This document shows positions 11,432 through 19,451 of a DNA stretch of 64,000 nt, piece by piece. The number at the start of each line of letters is the position of its first letter. The first letter of the stretch is position 1. The notes under the pieces are model-generated. The model saw only the letters and a program-made list of their open reading frames with translations. It searched no databases and was not told where the DNA came from. Both the position numbers and the translations under genes were made by a program. Origin of the DNA: CAIKMD01 sp963740675 (lineage in GTDB: Bacteria > Pseudomonadota > Alphaproteobacteria > ATCC43930 > CGMCC-115725); contig CAVUFS010000009.1 in the NCBI GenBank assembly GCA_963740675.1, positions 270,073 to 334,072 on the forward strand, given 5' to 3'.

Positions 11432-11677
11432 CTATTCGTTGGCGAACACGTAGCGCAGTCCGCGGCCCACCAAAAAGATGGCGATCCCGGCCAGAATGAC
11501 AAGCCCAATGATGAAATTGCTGCTGTGCCAATAGCCGAAGACGATGCCGATGAACTCGCCGAGCCACATCACGCCAACGAAAGCGATCGCGGTCCAATGC
11601 AGGAAACGGCCAAGCCGGATCGCAATGGTCAGCTCGATCTCTTCCAAAGTACGCTGGCGCGGCCATAGCCATTTCAT
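11432..11677 (-). CDS. small two-TM inner-membrane protein of unknown function
   Basis: An 81-residue protein with two hydrophobic helices (about 27-46 and 52-72) and a short basic N-terminus (MKWLWPRQRTLEEIEL). It lies 15 bp downstream of hemJ in the same orientation and is probably co-transcribed with hemE-hemH-hemJ. Clean start and stop, and codon use like its neighbours, support a real gene. I recognise no family. A role next to HemJ is only positional inference. Confidence 0.65.
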   Translation of the reverse strand: MKWLWPRQRTLEEIELTIAIRLGRFLHWTAIAFVGVMWLGEFIGIVFGYWHSSNFIIGLVILAGIAIFLVGRGLRYVFANE

Positions 11678-11692
11678 CGCGGGACCTTTCGC

Positions 11693-12139
11693 CTAAAACG
11701 GTTTCACCACCACGAGGATGACGATCGCGATCAGGATCAGCGTCGGCACCTCGTTCAGCATGCGATAGAAGCGCGCATCGTGCCGATTGCGGTCGGCGGC
11801 GAAATCGCGCTGCCACCGGATGCAGGCATAATGCATTCCGGTCAGCGCCGCGACCAGCGCGAGCTTTCCATGAATCCAACCGGCATGCCAATCGACAACA
11901 CCGGGCGTCAGCGCCAGCAAAATGCCGAAGGTGTAGGTCATCACCAGCGCCGGATGCATGATGCCGCGCAGGAGACGCCGCTCCATCACCTTGAAGGTCT
12001 CGCTGGTTTCGGAACCAGGCGTAGCACTCGCGTGGTAGACGAAAAGCCGCGGCAGATAGAGCAACCCCGCCATCCAGGCGACGACGCTGATGATGTGCAG
12101 CGCCTTGATCCAGGGATAGAGCGGGATCAGCGCGTTCAT
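11693..12139 (-). CDS. hemJ: protoporphyrinogen IX oxidase HemJ
   Basis: Integral-membrane protoporphyrinogen oxidase of the HemJ/UPF0093 type. It oxidises protoporphyrinogen IX to protoporphyrin IX, the step before ferrochelatase. Hallmarks are the N-terminal WIKALHIISVVAWMAGLLYLPRLFVYH block with conserved histidines, several TM helices, and GKLALVAALTGMHYACI. The ATG at 12139 gives 148 residues, typical for the family. Upstream in-frame codons would read into the hemH tail. It overlaps the hemH stop by 4 bp, a translational-coupling arrangement. Gene order hemE-hemH-hemJ-rho is a known alphaproteobacterial cluster. Confidence 0.92.
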   Translation of the reverse strand: MNALIPLYPWIKALHIISVVAWMAGLLYLPRLFVYHASATPGSETSETFKVMERRLLRGIMHPALVMTYTFGILLALTPGVVDWHAGWIHGKLALVAALTGMHYACIRWQRDFAADRNRHDARFYRMLNEVPTLILIAIVILVVVKPF

Positions 12140-13167
12140 GCTGTACCGCAGGCGCAAAAGCCGAAACTCGGTGCGCAACGGCGCTTACCGCCATCGGGGG
12201 TGATCGCATTGCGGCTCGCCTGGGCTTCGCGAACCAGATTGGCGAGACCCGCGATATAGCTCGGCGTCGTCGATACGGTCGGCACGCGGACGTAATGCGG
12301 CACACCGCTTTGCGCAGCAAGATGGCCGTATTCGATATCGAGCTCGACCAAGGTTTCGGAATGCTCCGAGACGAAAGCGATCGGCGCAATGATCAGACCG
12401 CGTTTCTCGGTGCCGGCGCGGCGGATTTCGGCATCGGTCGCGGGACCCAACCATTCGAGCGGACCGACCCGGCTTTGATAGCAGACCGTGATATCGAGCT
12501 CCGGCCGGGCAAGCGCTTGGCGCAGCGCCGCCGCGGTCATCTCGATTTGCGATTGATAAGGATCGCCCCGTGCCACGGTGCGTTTCGGCAAGCCATGCGC
12601 CGAGAGTAATAACCGCGGCGTGCCTTTTTCCGGCGGCCAGGCGCCGAGGGCTTGGCGAATATTCTCGGCAAGGGCTGCGATGAAGCCCGGCTCGTCGGGC
12701 GCGCAACAGATCGCATGCGTCGGCGCGGTGATCTCGGCGCGTTTCGCGGCACGATGCCAATCGGTGAACGAGGAAGCCGTCGTCGTGCTCGAGAATTGCG
12801 GATAGAGCGGCAACAACACGATCTCATCCGCGTCCCATTGCTTGATCGCGCGCGCCGCCCGATCGGCGAAGGGATGCCAATAGCGCATGGCGATGAAGCA
12901 CCGCGTCTCGCCGCCCAGCGCCGCTTCCAGCGCACGCGCTTGCGCCTCGGTATTTGGCACCAGCGGCGAGGCATTGCCGATTTTCGCATAGATCTGCTGC
13001 GCGATCGGTGCCCGGCGCGAGGAGATCAGCTTAGCGATCAGCCAACGCAGGGGATTGGGCAGGGCGATGATCGCCCGATCGGAAAACAGATTGTAGAGGA
13101 ACGGCTCGACCGCTTCGGCGGAATCCGGTCCGCCCAGATTCATCAGCACAACGGCGAGCTTAGCCAT
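12136..13167 (-). CDS. hemH: ferrochelatase
   Basis: Inserts Fe2+ into protoporphyrin IX to make protoheme, the last step of heme synthesis. It shows the N-terminal KLAVVLMNLGGPDS, the mid-protein LLLSAHGLPKRTVARGDPY with the catalytic histidine, and the late PIAFVSEHSETLVELDIEY block. Length is 343 residues. The C-terminal tail has three close cysteines (C331, C338, C340), reminiscent of the [2Fe-2S]-ligating tails reported in some alphaproteobacterial ferrochelatases. It overlaps hemE by 8 bp and hemJ by 4 bp, so the three are probably translationally coupled. Confidence 0.94.
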   Translation of the reverse strand: MAKLAVVLMNLGGPDSAEAVEPFLYNLFSDRAIIALPNPLRWLIAKLISSRRAPIAQQIYAKIGNASPLVPNTEAQARALEAALGGETRCFIAMRYWHPFADRAARAIKQWDADEIVLLPLYPQFSSTTTASSFTDWHRAAKRAEITAPTHAICCAPDEPGFIAALAENIRQALGAWPPEKGTPRLLLSAHGLPKRTVARGDPYQSQIEMTAAALRQALARPELDITVCYQSRVGPLEWLGPATDAEIRRAGTEKRGLIIAPIAFVSEHSETLVELDIEYGHLAAQSGVPHYVRVPTVSTTPSYIAGLANLVREAQASRNAITPDGGKRRCAPSFGFCACGTA

Positions 13168-14194
13168 GCGTGCGGATCAACTCGCCGAGCCGGGCAACAT
13201 GATCGGGCGGCGTTTCCGGCACGACGCCATGACCGAGATTAAAGACGAAAGGTCCGCCGCTCAATCGATCGAGAATGCGACGAACTTCGTCTTCGAAGAC
13301 CTTACCGCCCGCGACCAGGATTTTCGGATCGAGATTGCCTTGCACGGCGCCCAGCGACTGCAGCGCGCAAGCTTCATCCAGCGTCGTATTGGCATCGATA
13401 CTCAACGCATTGACACCAGTTTCAGCGAAATATTGCCGGTAGCGTGTGCCGATGCCGCGCGGGAAACCGATCACCGGCACATTCGGATGATCGCGATGCA
13501 GCCGCTCGACGATCTGTCTTGTCGGCGCGATCACCAGCCGCTGGAATTCGCTCTCCGGCACGATCCCGGCCCAGGTGTCGAAGAGCTGCACCGCTTCGAC
13601 GCCGGCATCGATCTCCGCCGACAGATGCCGCACTGTCGCCTCGACCAACTTTGCGATGATCTCATCGAAACGGCCGTCGCTTCGCGCAGCCCAAGCAAGT
13701 ATCTTCGCGAAATCGCGGCTCGACCCACCTTCGATCATGTAGGTCGCAACCGTCCACGGCGCGCCGGCAAAACCGAGCAACGTCGTTTCTGGCGGCAACT
13801 GACCGACGATCGTCCGGATCGCGGCATAAACCGGCGCCAGGGTCTGATCGAGCTTGTCGAAGCTCAGCTCTTCGACATCGCTGTCATTGTGCAACGCGCT
13901 GAGCTTCGGTCCACCAGTCGGCTCGAACCAAAGTTTCTGCCCGAGGGCCTGTGGCACCAGCAGGATGTCGGAAAACAGGATCGCGCCATCCATGCCGAAG
14001 CGCTTGATCGGCTGTAACGTCGCCTCAGCTGCCAAAGCCGGCGAATAGCAAAGATCGAGGAAGCTGCCGGCGCGTTCGCGCAGGGCTCGATATTCCGGCA
14101 GGTATCGCCCGGCTTGCCGCATGAGCCAATACGGGATCGGCCGAACGGTCTCGCCTTGCAGTGCCCGAAAAAGGGGTTTTCCCCGTGCGGTCAT
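13160..14194 (-). CDS. hemE: uroporphyrinogen decarboxylase
   Basis: Decarboxylates uroporphyrinogen III to coproporphyrinogen III in tetrapyrrole synthesis. It has the signature PIPYWLMRQAGRYLPEYR, the second motif GFAGAPWTVATYMIEGG, and FSDILLVPQALG. Length is 344 residues. The ATG at 14194 is preceded by AAAGGAGGCTAAGAGC, giving a good Shine-Dalgarno. It is the first gene of the leftward hemEHJ unit and borders the putative replication origin, as hemE does in Caulobacter. Confidence 0.95.
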   Translation of the reverse strand: MTARGKPLFRALQGETVRPIPYWLMRQAGRYLPEYRALRERAGSFLDLCYSPALAAEATLQPIKRFGMDGAILFSDILLVPQALGQKLWFEPTGGPKLSALHNDSDVEELSFDKLDQTLAPVYAAIRTIVGQLPPETTLLGFAGAPWTVATYMIEGGSSRDFAKILAWAARSDGRFDEIIAKLVEATVRHLSAEIDAGVEAVQLFDTWAGIVPESEFQRLVIAPTRQIVERLHRDHPNVPVIGFPRGIGTRYRQYFAETGVNALSIDANTTLDEACALQSLGAVQGNLDPKILVAGGKVFEDEVRRILDRLSGGPFVFNLGHGVVPETPPDHVARLGELIRTHG

Positions 14195-14260
14195 GCCTTG
14201 CTCTTAGCCTCCTTTCTTTAGAATCAAAAGGTAGTGGTAGGTAGTTGGAGGGTGGAATGC

Positions 14261-14269
14261 TGTGGATCA
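14261..14269 (-). promoter_or_regulatory. DnaA box (Caulobacter G-box type)
   Basis: The complement reads TGATCCACA, one mismatch from the E. coli consensus TTATCCACA and, as I recall it, identical to the G-box DnaA site in Caulobacter Cori. A TAG-rich run (14231-14247) lies beside it. Confidence 0.6.
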
Positions 14270-14328
14270 CCGCTGAGCCGGATTTCATCCCGCACGCGAG
14301 CGGGTCGCTGCGAAAGCAAGTTGAAACC

Positions 14329-14337
14329 GTGTATAAC
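14329..14337 (-). promoter_or_regulatory. DnaA box-like site
   Basis: The complement reads TTATACACG, two mismatches from TTATCCACA. It lies in a relatively AT-rich part of the gap, near GGTTATAACGATGATATC. Confidence 0.4.
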
Positions 14338-14431
14338 CAAGGCCAATCGGGATGGTTATAACGATGATATCGGCTCTGGCGCAGCGCAGGAATTATGGGG
14401 AAAACGGGGACGGCGAGAAACACGCACCCGC

Positions 14432-14440
14432 TTATCCACG
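14432..14440 (+). promoter_or_regulatory. DnaA box, near consensus
   Basis: TTATCCACG, differing from TTATCCACA only at the last base. It is the best R-type site in the gap and has the same orientation as the ppsR-side sites. Confidence 0.65.
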
Positions 14441-14572
14441 CATCGCAATTGGGTCGATCTTCTTATCCCCCGCTGTACGAAATCGGGATGAAATTGTTGC
14501 GGACGGGGGCAAATCAGCCTCATCGACCCAATCCGGTTCTTATCCCAATTTTATCCCGGCTTTCCCGGACGT

Positions 14573-14581
14573 TTATCCATG
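14573..14581 (+). promoter_or_regulatory. DnaA box-like site overlapping the ppsR start codon
   Basis: TTATCCATG, two mismatches from consensus, with its last three bases forming the ATG of ppsR. DnaA bound here could also limit ppsR translation or transcription. That is inference. Confidence 0.4.
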
Positions 14582-15397
14582 ACCCGCTTCCACCTTCATC
14601 TCGTCTCGGATTCGACCGGCGATACGGTCCATTCGGTTGCGCGTGCTTGTCTTGTCCAATTCGAGGATTCGGATGCGGTCGAGCACATCTGGTCGATGAT
14701 CCGCACCAAATCGCAGATCGATCGCGTGATCACCGGCGTCGGCGCCAATCCCGGCGTCGTCCTCTATACGCTGGTCAATGACGCGTTGCGCCAGCCGCTG
14801 ATCGAAGGCTGCCGCAAGCTGCAAGTGCCGGCGATCCCGGTGCTCGACCCGGTGATCGGTGCGCTCGCCTCGTATCTCGGGCGTCAGGCGCGCGGTCTAC
14901 CGGGCCAACAGCACATGCTCGATAGCGAATATTTCCAACGCATCGATGCGATGACCTTCGCCCTCAATCATGATGATGGGCAATCGCTCTGGGGCTTGAA
15001 CGACGCCGATGTCGTGCTGGTCGGTGTCTCACGCACCTCGAAGACGCCGACCTGCATCTATCTTGCCAATCGCGGGATCAAGGCGGCCAATGTGCCGATG
15101 GTCCCCGGTGTGCCGCTGCCACAGGAAGTATTCGAGCTGACAAGGCCGCTGGTCGTCGGCCTCACCAACGATCCCGACCGACTGATCCAGGTGCGGACGC
15201 AACGCCTGGCGTCGCTGCACCAACAAGAGCGCAGCGAATACACCGATCTCGACAAGGTCAGAGAAGAAGTCACGACGGCACGGCGGCTCTTCACCGAGCG
15301 TAACTGGCCGGTGATCGATGTCAGCCGCCGCTCGATTGAAGAGACGGCGGCCGCAATCCTCCGATTGCTGGCGCGGTCTCGCGGCGAAGAGACATGA
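14579..15397 (+). CDS. ppsR: pyruvate, phosphate/water dikinase regulatory protein (DUF299)
   Basis: Bifunctional serine/threonine kinase and phosphorylase that switches PEP synthase or pyruvate phosphate dikinase off and on. The N-terminus FHLHLVSDSTGDTVHSVARA and the P-loop-like GVSRTSKTPTCIYLANRG are diagnostic, and the length (272) is typical. In Caulobacter the homologue is the first gene to the right of the origin, matching its place here. It overlaps maf by 4 bp (ATGA), starting a coupled run ppsR-maf-aroE-coaE-dnaQ. The start codon overlaps a DnaA-box-like sequence. Confidence 0.93.
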   Translation: MTRFHLHLVSDSTGDTVHSVARACLVQFEDSDAVEHIWSMIRTKSQIDRVITGVGANPGVVLYTLVNDALRQPLIEGCRKLQVPAIPVLDPVIGALASYLGRQARGLPGQQHMLDSEYFQRIDAMTFALNHDDGQSLWGLNDADVVLVGVSRTSKTPTCIYLANRGIKAANVPMVPGVPLPQEVFELTRPLVVGLTNDPDRLIQVRTQRLASLHQQERSEYTDLDKVREEVTTARRLFTERNWPVIDVSRRSIEETAAAILRLLARSRGEET

Positions 15398-15990
15398 GCG
15401 CGCTGATTCTCGCCTCGGCAAGCGCATCGCGCAAACGCCTGCTTGCCGATGCCGGCATCGCGGCCGAAACCGACCCCGCCGATATCGACGAAAGCGTCAT
15501 CAAGCAGGAATGTCGAAAAAGCGACCGCTCGAGCGCCGAATGTGCCGCGCGTCTTGCCGAGGCGAAAGCCCGAGCCGTTGCGGCGCGTCATCGCGACGAC
15601 CTTGTCCTTGGCGCCGATCAGATGCTCGATTGCAATGGCGAATGGTTCGATAAACCACGCGATGTGGCCGAAGCGCGCGAGCAACTTCAAAAGTTGCGCG
15701 GCCGTACGCATGAGCTCGTCACGGCGGCAACGGTTGTGCGTAATGACGAGCAGCTGTGGCAAGCGGTCGAGCGGCCGCGCGTTACGATGCGCGCGTTCAG
15801 CGATGCATTTCTCGACAATTATCTCGAATCGGTTGGCGACCGCGTTCTCAAAACCGTCGGTTGTTACGAACTCGAAAGGCTGGGCGCGCAATTGATGGAA
15901 AAAGTCGAAGGCGACTATTTCGCCATTCTCGGCCTGCCGTTGTTGCCGCTCATGCATTTTCTGCGCGGCGCTGGGGCGCTCGCGGCATGA
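15394..15990 (+). CDS. maf: Maf family nucleotide pyrophosphatase
   Basis: Maf/Ham1-like fold enzyme that hydrolyses non-canonical or modified nucleoside triphosphates (dTTP/UTP or modified pyrimidines in characterised members). It has the N-terminal LILASASASRKRLLADAGI, the conserved VLGADQMLDCNGEWFDKP region and a late EGDYFAILGLPLLPLM. It is 198 residues. It overlaps ppsR upstream and aroE downstream by 4 and 4 bp. Substrate preference cannot be read from the sequence. Confidence 0.92.
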   Translation: MSALILASASASRKRLLADAGIAAETDPADIDESVIKQECRKSDRSSAECAARLAEAKARAVAARHRDDLVLGADQMLDCNGEWFDKPRDVAEAREQLQKLRGRTHELVTAATVVRNDEQLWQAVERPRVTMRAFSDAFLDNYLESVGDRVLKTVGCYELERLGAQLMEKVEGDYFAILGLPLLPLMHFLRGAGALAA

Positions 15991-16838
15991 GCATCACCGG
16001 CGCCGCCAAGCTTGCCGGAATCATGGGCTGGCCCGTCGCACATTCGCGCTCGCCGGTGCTGCATGGCTATTGGCTACAGCACTATGGTATCGACGGCGCT
16101 TATGTGCCGATGGCCGTGAAGCCGGAAAATCTTCGCCGCGCGTTGCAGACGCTGCCGTTGCTCGGCTTTGCAGGCTGTAACCTCACCATCCCGCATAAAG
16201 AAGAGGCGCTACGCGCCGTCGACAGCTACGAGGCATCGGCAAAACGCGCTGGCGGCGTGAACACGATCGTGATCGATGCGCGGGGCCAGATTATCGGCTC
16301 GAGCACAGACGGCTACGGCTTTATTGCGGCGTTGCGCGCGGCGACGCGGCGTTTCGATCCAAGCCAGGCGCCGTCCGTCGTGCTCGGTGCCGGCGGTGCG
16401 GCGCGGGCGATTGTCGCGGCGCTGCTCGACAATGGCGCGCGCGAAGTACGACTGGTCAATCGTACGCCGGAACGCGCGGCGAAACTTGCCAAAGAGCTGG
16501 GCGGCGAAGTGCGCGGCGTGCTTTGGGAAAAACGCGCCGAAGCGCTTGTCGGCGCGGGGCTGCTGGTCAATGCGACGAGCCTCGGCATGGAAGGCCAGCC
16601 GGCACTCGAATTGCCGCTCGATACGCTGCCGACCGAGGCGATCGTCAACGACATCGTCTATGTGCCGTTGGAAACGTCGCTTCTCGCCGCGGCCCGGACG
16701 CGCGGCAATCTCTGCGTCGACGGGCTCGGCATGCTGCTGCATCAGGCTGCGCCCGGTTTCGAGGCCTGGTTCGGGATGAAGCCCGAGATCGGCGAGGGGT
16801 TGCGCCAGGCGATCCTGGCGACCCTGCAGAAAAAATGA
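15987..16838 (+). CDS. aroE: shikimate dehydrogenase
   Basis: Reduces 3-dehydroshikimate to shikimate with NADPH in aromatic amino-acid synthesis. The substrate-binding motif GWPVAHSRSPVLHGYW is near the N-terminus, then GCNLTIPHKEEAL with the catalytic lysine, and the NADP-binding VVLGAGGAARAIVAAL. The ATG at 15987 overlaps the maf stop and gives 283 residues. A longer reading from 15756 would run through maf and is rejected. It overlaps coaE by 4 bp. Confidence 0.95.
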   Translation: MSITGAAKLAGIMGWPVAHSRSPVLHGYWLQHYGIDGAYVPMAVKPENLRRALQTLPLLGFAGCNLTIPHKEEALRAVDSYEASAKRAGGVNTIVIDARGQIIGSSTDGYGFIAALRAATRRFDPSQAPSVVLGAGGAARAIVAALLDNGAREVRLVNRTPERAAKLAKELGGEVRGVLWEKRAEALVGAGLLVNATSLGMEGQPALELPLDTLPTEAIVNDIVYVPLETSLLAAARTRGNLCVDGLGMLLHQAAPGFEAWFGMKPEIGEGLRQAILATLQKK

Positions 16839-17422
16839 AAATCCTGGGCCTCACCGGCAGCGTCGGTATGGGCAAAAGCACCGCCGCGAAGATGCTGCGC
16901 CGCATGGACGTGCCGGTTTATGACGCGGATGCCGCCGTCCATCGCATGATGAGCCGTGGCGGGATCGCTGTCGCCAAGGTTGCGGCCGCTTTTCCCGGCG
17001 TCGAGCGTAACGGCGCGATCGATCGGGCGGCACTCGGCAAACGCGTCTTCGGCGACGAGCCGGCGATGAAGCGGCTCGAAGCGATCATCCACCCGCTGGT
17101 CCGCGAGGACGAGAAAGCGTTTCTCGCCGCGCAGCACCGGCGCAAAACGGAACTTGTTGTGATGGATGTTCCCCTGCTTTTCGAATCCGGGCGGCAGAAA
17201 CGCTACGACGCGACTATGGTCGTGACCGCGCCGGCCTTCGTGCAACGGGCACGAGTCATGGCGCGGCCAGGCATGACGCCGGCTCGTTTTGCCGCGATCC
17301 TGGCGCGGCAGATGCCGGATGTGGAAAAACGCAAACGCGCCGATTTCATCGTGCCCAGCGGTCTCGGACGTGCGGCCACGTGGCGCAGCCTGCGCGCCGT
17401 GTTGCGAAAGCTTGCCCGCTAG
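16835..17422 (+). CDS. coaE: dephospho-CoA kinase
   Basis: Phosphorylates dephospho-CoA in the last step of coenzyme A synthesis. The Walker A motif GLTGSVGMGKST is at residues 5-16, followed by VPVYDADAAVHRM and a late FIVPSGLG, all standard CoaE features. The ATG at 16835 overlaps the aroE stop and gives 195 residues, typical size. Upstream in-frame sequence belongs to aroE in another frame. Confidence 0.94.
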   Translation: MKILGLTGSVGMGKSTAAKMLRRMDVPVYDADAAVHRMMSRGGIAVAKVAAAFPGVERNGAIDRAALGKRVFGDEPAMKRLEAIIHPLVREDEKAFLAAQHRRKTELVVMDVPLLFESGRQKRYDATMVVTAPAFVQRARVMARPGMTPARFAAILARQMPDVEKRKRADFIVPSGLGRAATWRSLRAVLRKLAR

Positions 17423-17448
17423 AATCCGGATCGCGTAGAATCGCGCGC

Positions 17449-18114
17449 ATGCGCGAATTGGTGATCGATACCGAAACCACCGGCCTTGACCCGAATGACG
17501 GCCATCGCATCGTCGAGGTCGCGGTGATCGAGCTGATGAACCACCTGCCGACGGGGCGGTTCTTCCATCGCTACTGCAATCCCGATCGCGACATGCCGGA
17601 AGGGGCCTTCGCTGTTCACGGGCTCAGCCGCGAGTTCCTGGCCAAGCACCCGGTCTTTGCCGCGCACGCTAACGAGCTGCTCGAATTCCTCGGCGAGGAT
17701 CAGCTCGTGATCCACAACGCGGAATTCGATCTCGCTTTCCTGAATATGGAGCTGAAGCGCGTCGGCTTGCGGCCGCTGGCTTCGCCGGTCGTCGATACGC
17801 TCACCATGGCGCGGCAGCGGTTTCCTGGCCAACCGGCCAATCTCGATGCGCTTTGCCGGCGCTTCACCATCGATTTGAGCACGCGCGAAAAACACGGCGC
17901 GCGGATCGACGGCGAGTTGCTGGCGGCGGTTTATCTCGAGCTGATCGGCGGCCGCCAGCCGGTCTTCGATCTAGCGCAGAATGTTGCAGCAAAAGCCATC
18001 GAGGCGGTGAAGCGCATCCTGCGACCGGCACGGCCGCATACGCCGAGCGAGGAAGAGCTCGCGGCGCATGCCGGGTTCTTGGCGAAGCTGAAAGCGCCGC
18101 TCTGGACGAGCTGA
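17449..18114 (+). CDS. dnaQ: DNA polymerase III epsilon subunit (3'-5' proofreading exonuclease)
   Basis: DEDDh exonuclease that proofreads for the replicative polymerase. ExoI is LVIDTETTGLDP, ExoII is VIHNAEFDLAFLN, and ExoIII contains EKHGARIDGELLAAVY. The ATG at 17449 gives 221 residues, and upstream in-frame codons fall inside coaE. The gap to coaE is 26 bp. Its location in the ori-proximal block is as in Caulobacter. The C-terminal part (after about 175) would bind the alpha subunit. Confidence 0.95.
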   Translation: MRELVIDTETTGLDPNDGHRIVEVAVIELMNHLPTGRFFHRYCNPDRDMPEGAFAVHGLSREFLAKHPVFAAHANELLEFLGEDQLVIHNAEFDLAFLNMELKRVGLRPLASPVVDTLTMARQRFPGQPANLDALCRRFTIDLSTREKHGARIDGELLAAVYLELIGGRQPVFDLAQNVAAKAIEAVKRILRPARPHTPSEEELAAHAGFLAKLKAPLWTS

Positions 18115-18126
18115 GCGCGGATCGTT

Positions 18127-18624
18127 TTAGGCGGTGACGGGACCGTTGGGTTGCTGTTGCTGTTCGGCAACCCGGCGCCGATAGATCTCGACGAAATCGA
18201 TCGGGCTGAGCAGCAGCGGCGTGTAACCGCCATCGCGCGTCACTTCCGAGATGATATTGCGCACATAGGGGAACATCAGCCGCGGCGTCTCGACCATCAG
18301 CGCGATCGGAATATCTTCCTGGGTTGCATTGATGAGGCTAACCACCGCGCCATAGGAAAGCTCTGCGACGAAAACGACCTCGTTCTGCACTTTGGTCTCG
18401 ACCTTCAAGGTCATGACCACTTCATAGATATCGGCGGCGAGACCCTGCGCCTTCACATCGACCCCAACCTGAAGATCGGGCGCGATCCCTTGCGGCGGCT
18501 GCAACAAGGAATGCGGCGCGCGCGGATTCTCGAAAGAGAGGTCCTTCACATATTGGGCGTTGACCGCGAGCTGACGGCGACCGTCCGCGCCGGGCGCAGC
18601 CCCGCCATTCGTCGTTTCCGCCAT
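18127..18624 (-). CDS. secB: protein-export chaperone SecB
   Basis: Tetrameric cytosolic chaperone that keeps preproteins unfolded and passes them to SecA. Conserved stretches are VNAQYVKDLSFENPRAPHSL, ELSYGAVV and MVETPRLMFPYVRNIISEVTRDGGYTPLLLSPIDF. The ATG at 18624 follows GGAGGCTGAC, a strong Shine-Dalgarno, and gives 165 residues. Longer in-frame readings run into divergent upstream DNA and are rejected. It converges with dnaQ (12-bp gap) and diverges from the Tim44-like gene. Confidence 0.95.
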   Translation of the reverse strand: MAETTNGGAAPGADGRRQLAVNAQYVKDLSFENPRAPHSLLQPPQGIAPDLQVGVDVKAQGLAADIYEVVMTLKVETKVQNEVVFVAELSYGAVVSLINATQEDIPIALMVETPRLMFPYVRNIISEVTRDGGYTPLLLSPIDFVEIYRRRVAEQQQQPNGPVTA

Positions 18625-18782
18625 GTCAGCCTCCGTTGATGTCGGTAATTTTAAGTTCGGCGTGGCTAGCACGGATCGGCCTAGGGTACAACCGCGTGTG
18701 GCTGTGTGCGGCTTGCCCTTTCTTCGCGAAGTGCTTATCTCTGAAGCGACCCGCGCGACTAGGATCGCCAGGGCGAAGGCCA

Positions 18783-19451
18783 ATGGAAAATTTCCAATTC
18801 CTCGACATCATTCTTTTCGCCGGCGTCGCGGGCTTCCTGCTGTATCGCCTGCGCAGCGTGCTCGGCCGCCGCACCGGGAATGAACGCCGCCGTCCCGACC
18901 CCTTCGCGCCGCGGCCGGCCGTGCCGCCGCCGTCGACTCTCAGTGGCGCCCCGACCAATTCGGCAACGATAAATACGGCGACGCCCGCGCCAGTCGCCCA
19001 AATTGGCACGGATGGGCTCGTTGCATTACGCGCTGCCGATCCGAGCTTCAACGCCGATGCTTTCCTCGCCGGCGCGCGTACCGCTTTCGAGATGATCGTC
19101 AAAGCCTTCGCCATGGGCGACACGGCGACCCTGCAACCGCTGCTCAGCCCCGATGTGTTCACCGCTTTCTCCGACGCAATCCGCACGCGGCAAGCGGCGA
19201 AAGAAACGCATGAGACGAAGATCGTCGCGATCAAAGTGGCGGTCATCGAGCATGTCGCGATCGAGAACAGTACCGGTCTCGTGACGGTGAAACTGGTCAC
19301 CGATCAGATCAATGCCACCCGTGCCGCCGATGGCTCGGTCGTCGAAGGCGATGCCGACAAGGCGATCGAGAAGACTGATTTCTGGACCTTCAGCCGGCCG
19401 CTGCGCTCGCGCAATCCCAACTGGATCCTGGTTGCGACGCATAGCCCGTGA
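18783..19451 (+). CDS. Tim44/TimA-like domain inner-membrane protein
   Basis: A 222-residue protein with an N-terminal membrane anchor (NFQFLDIILFAGVAGFLLYRL), a proline-rich linker (about 30-70) and a C-terminal Tim44-like domain (DAFLAGARTAFEMIVKAFAMGDTATLQPLLSPDVF). Tim44 domains in mitochondria link the import channel to Hsp70. In alphaproteobacteria (TimA) the gene sits next to secB as here, but its exact role is less clear. The ATG at 18783 places the anchor at the N-terminus. It is followed directly by mltA with a 4-bp overlap. Confidence 0.88.
   Translation: MENFQFLDIILFAGVAGFLLYRLRSVLGRRTGNERRRPDPFAPRPAVPPPSTLSGAPTNSATINTATPAPVAQIGTDGLVALRAADPSFNADAFLAGARTAFEMIVKAFAMGDTATLQPLLSPDVFTAFSDAIRTRQAAKETHETKIVAIKVAVIEHVAIENSTGLVTVKLVTDQINATRAADGSVVEGDADKAIEKTDFWTFSRPLRSRNPNWILVATHSP

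Larger units (their letters stand above)
14195..14578. other. oriC: putative chromosomal replication origin (oriC)
   Basis: A 384-bp non-coding gap between divergent hemE and ppsR, the position of the Caulobacter origin (between hemE and the first gene, an RP001/DUF299 homologue). It holds several DnaA-box-like 9-mers: TGATCCACA (complement of 14261-14269), TTATACACG (complement of 14329-14337), TTATCCACG (14432-14440), TTATCCCAA (14540-14548), TTATCCCGG (14551-14559) and TTATCCATG (14573-14581, over the ppsR start). TCCCCA, like the Caulobacter W-box, is on the complement of 14396-14401. Genes on both sides run away from it. I see no TTAA-N7-TTAA CtrA site. Origin activity is inferred. Confidence 0.75.

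Noticed and set aside
14231..14247. TAG-rich run next to a DnaA box as a DnaA-trio (origin-unwinding) motif
   Set aside because: The TAG triplets are irregularly spaced and no clear GC/AT arrangement is seen. It is mentioned only as context for the origin.
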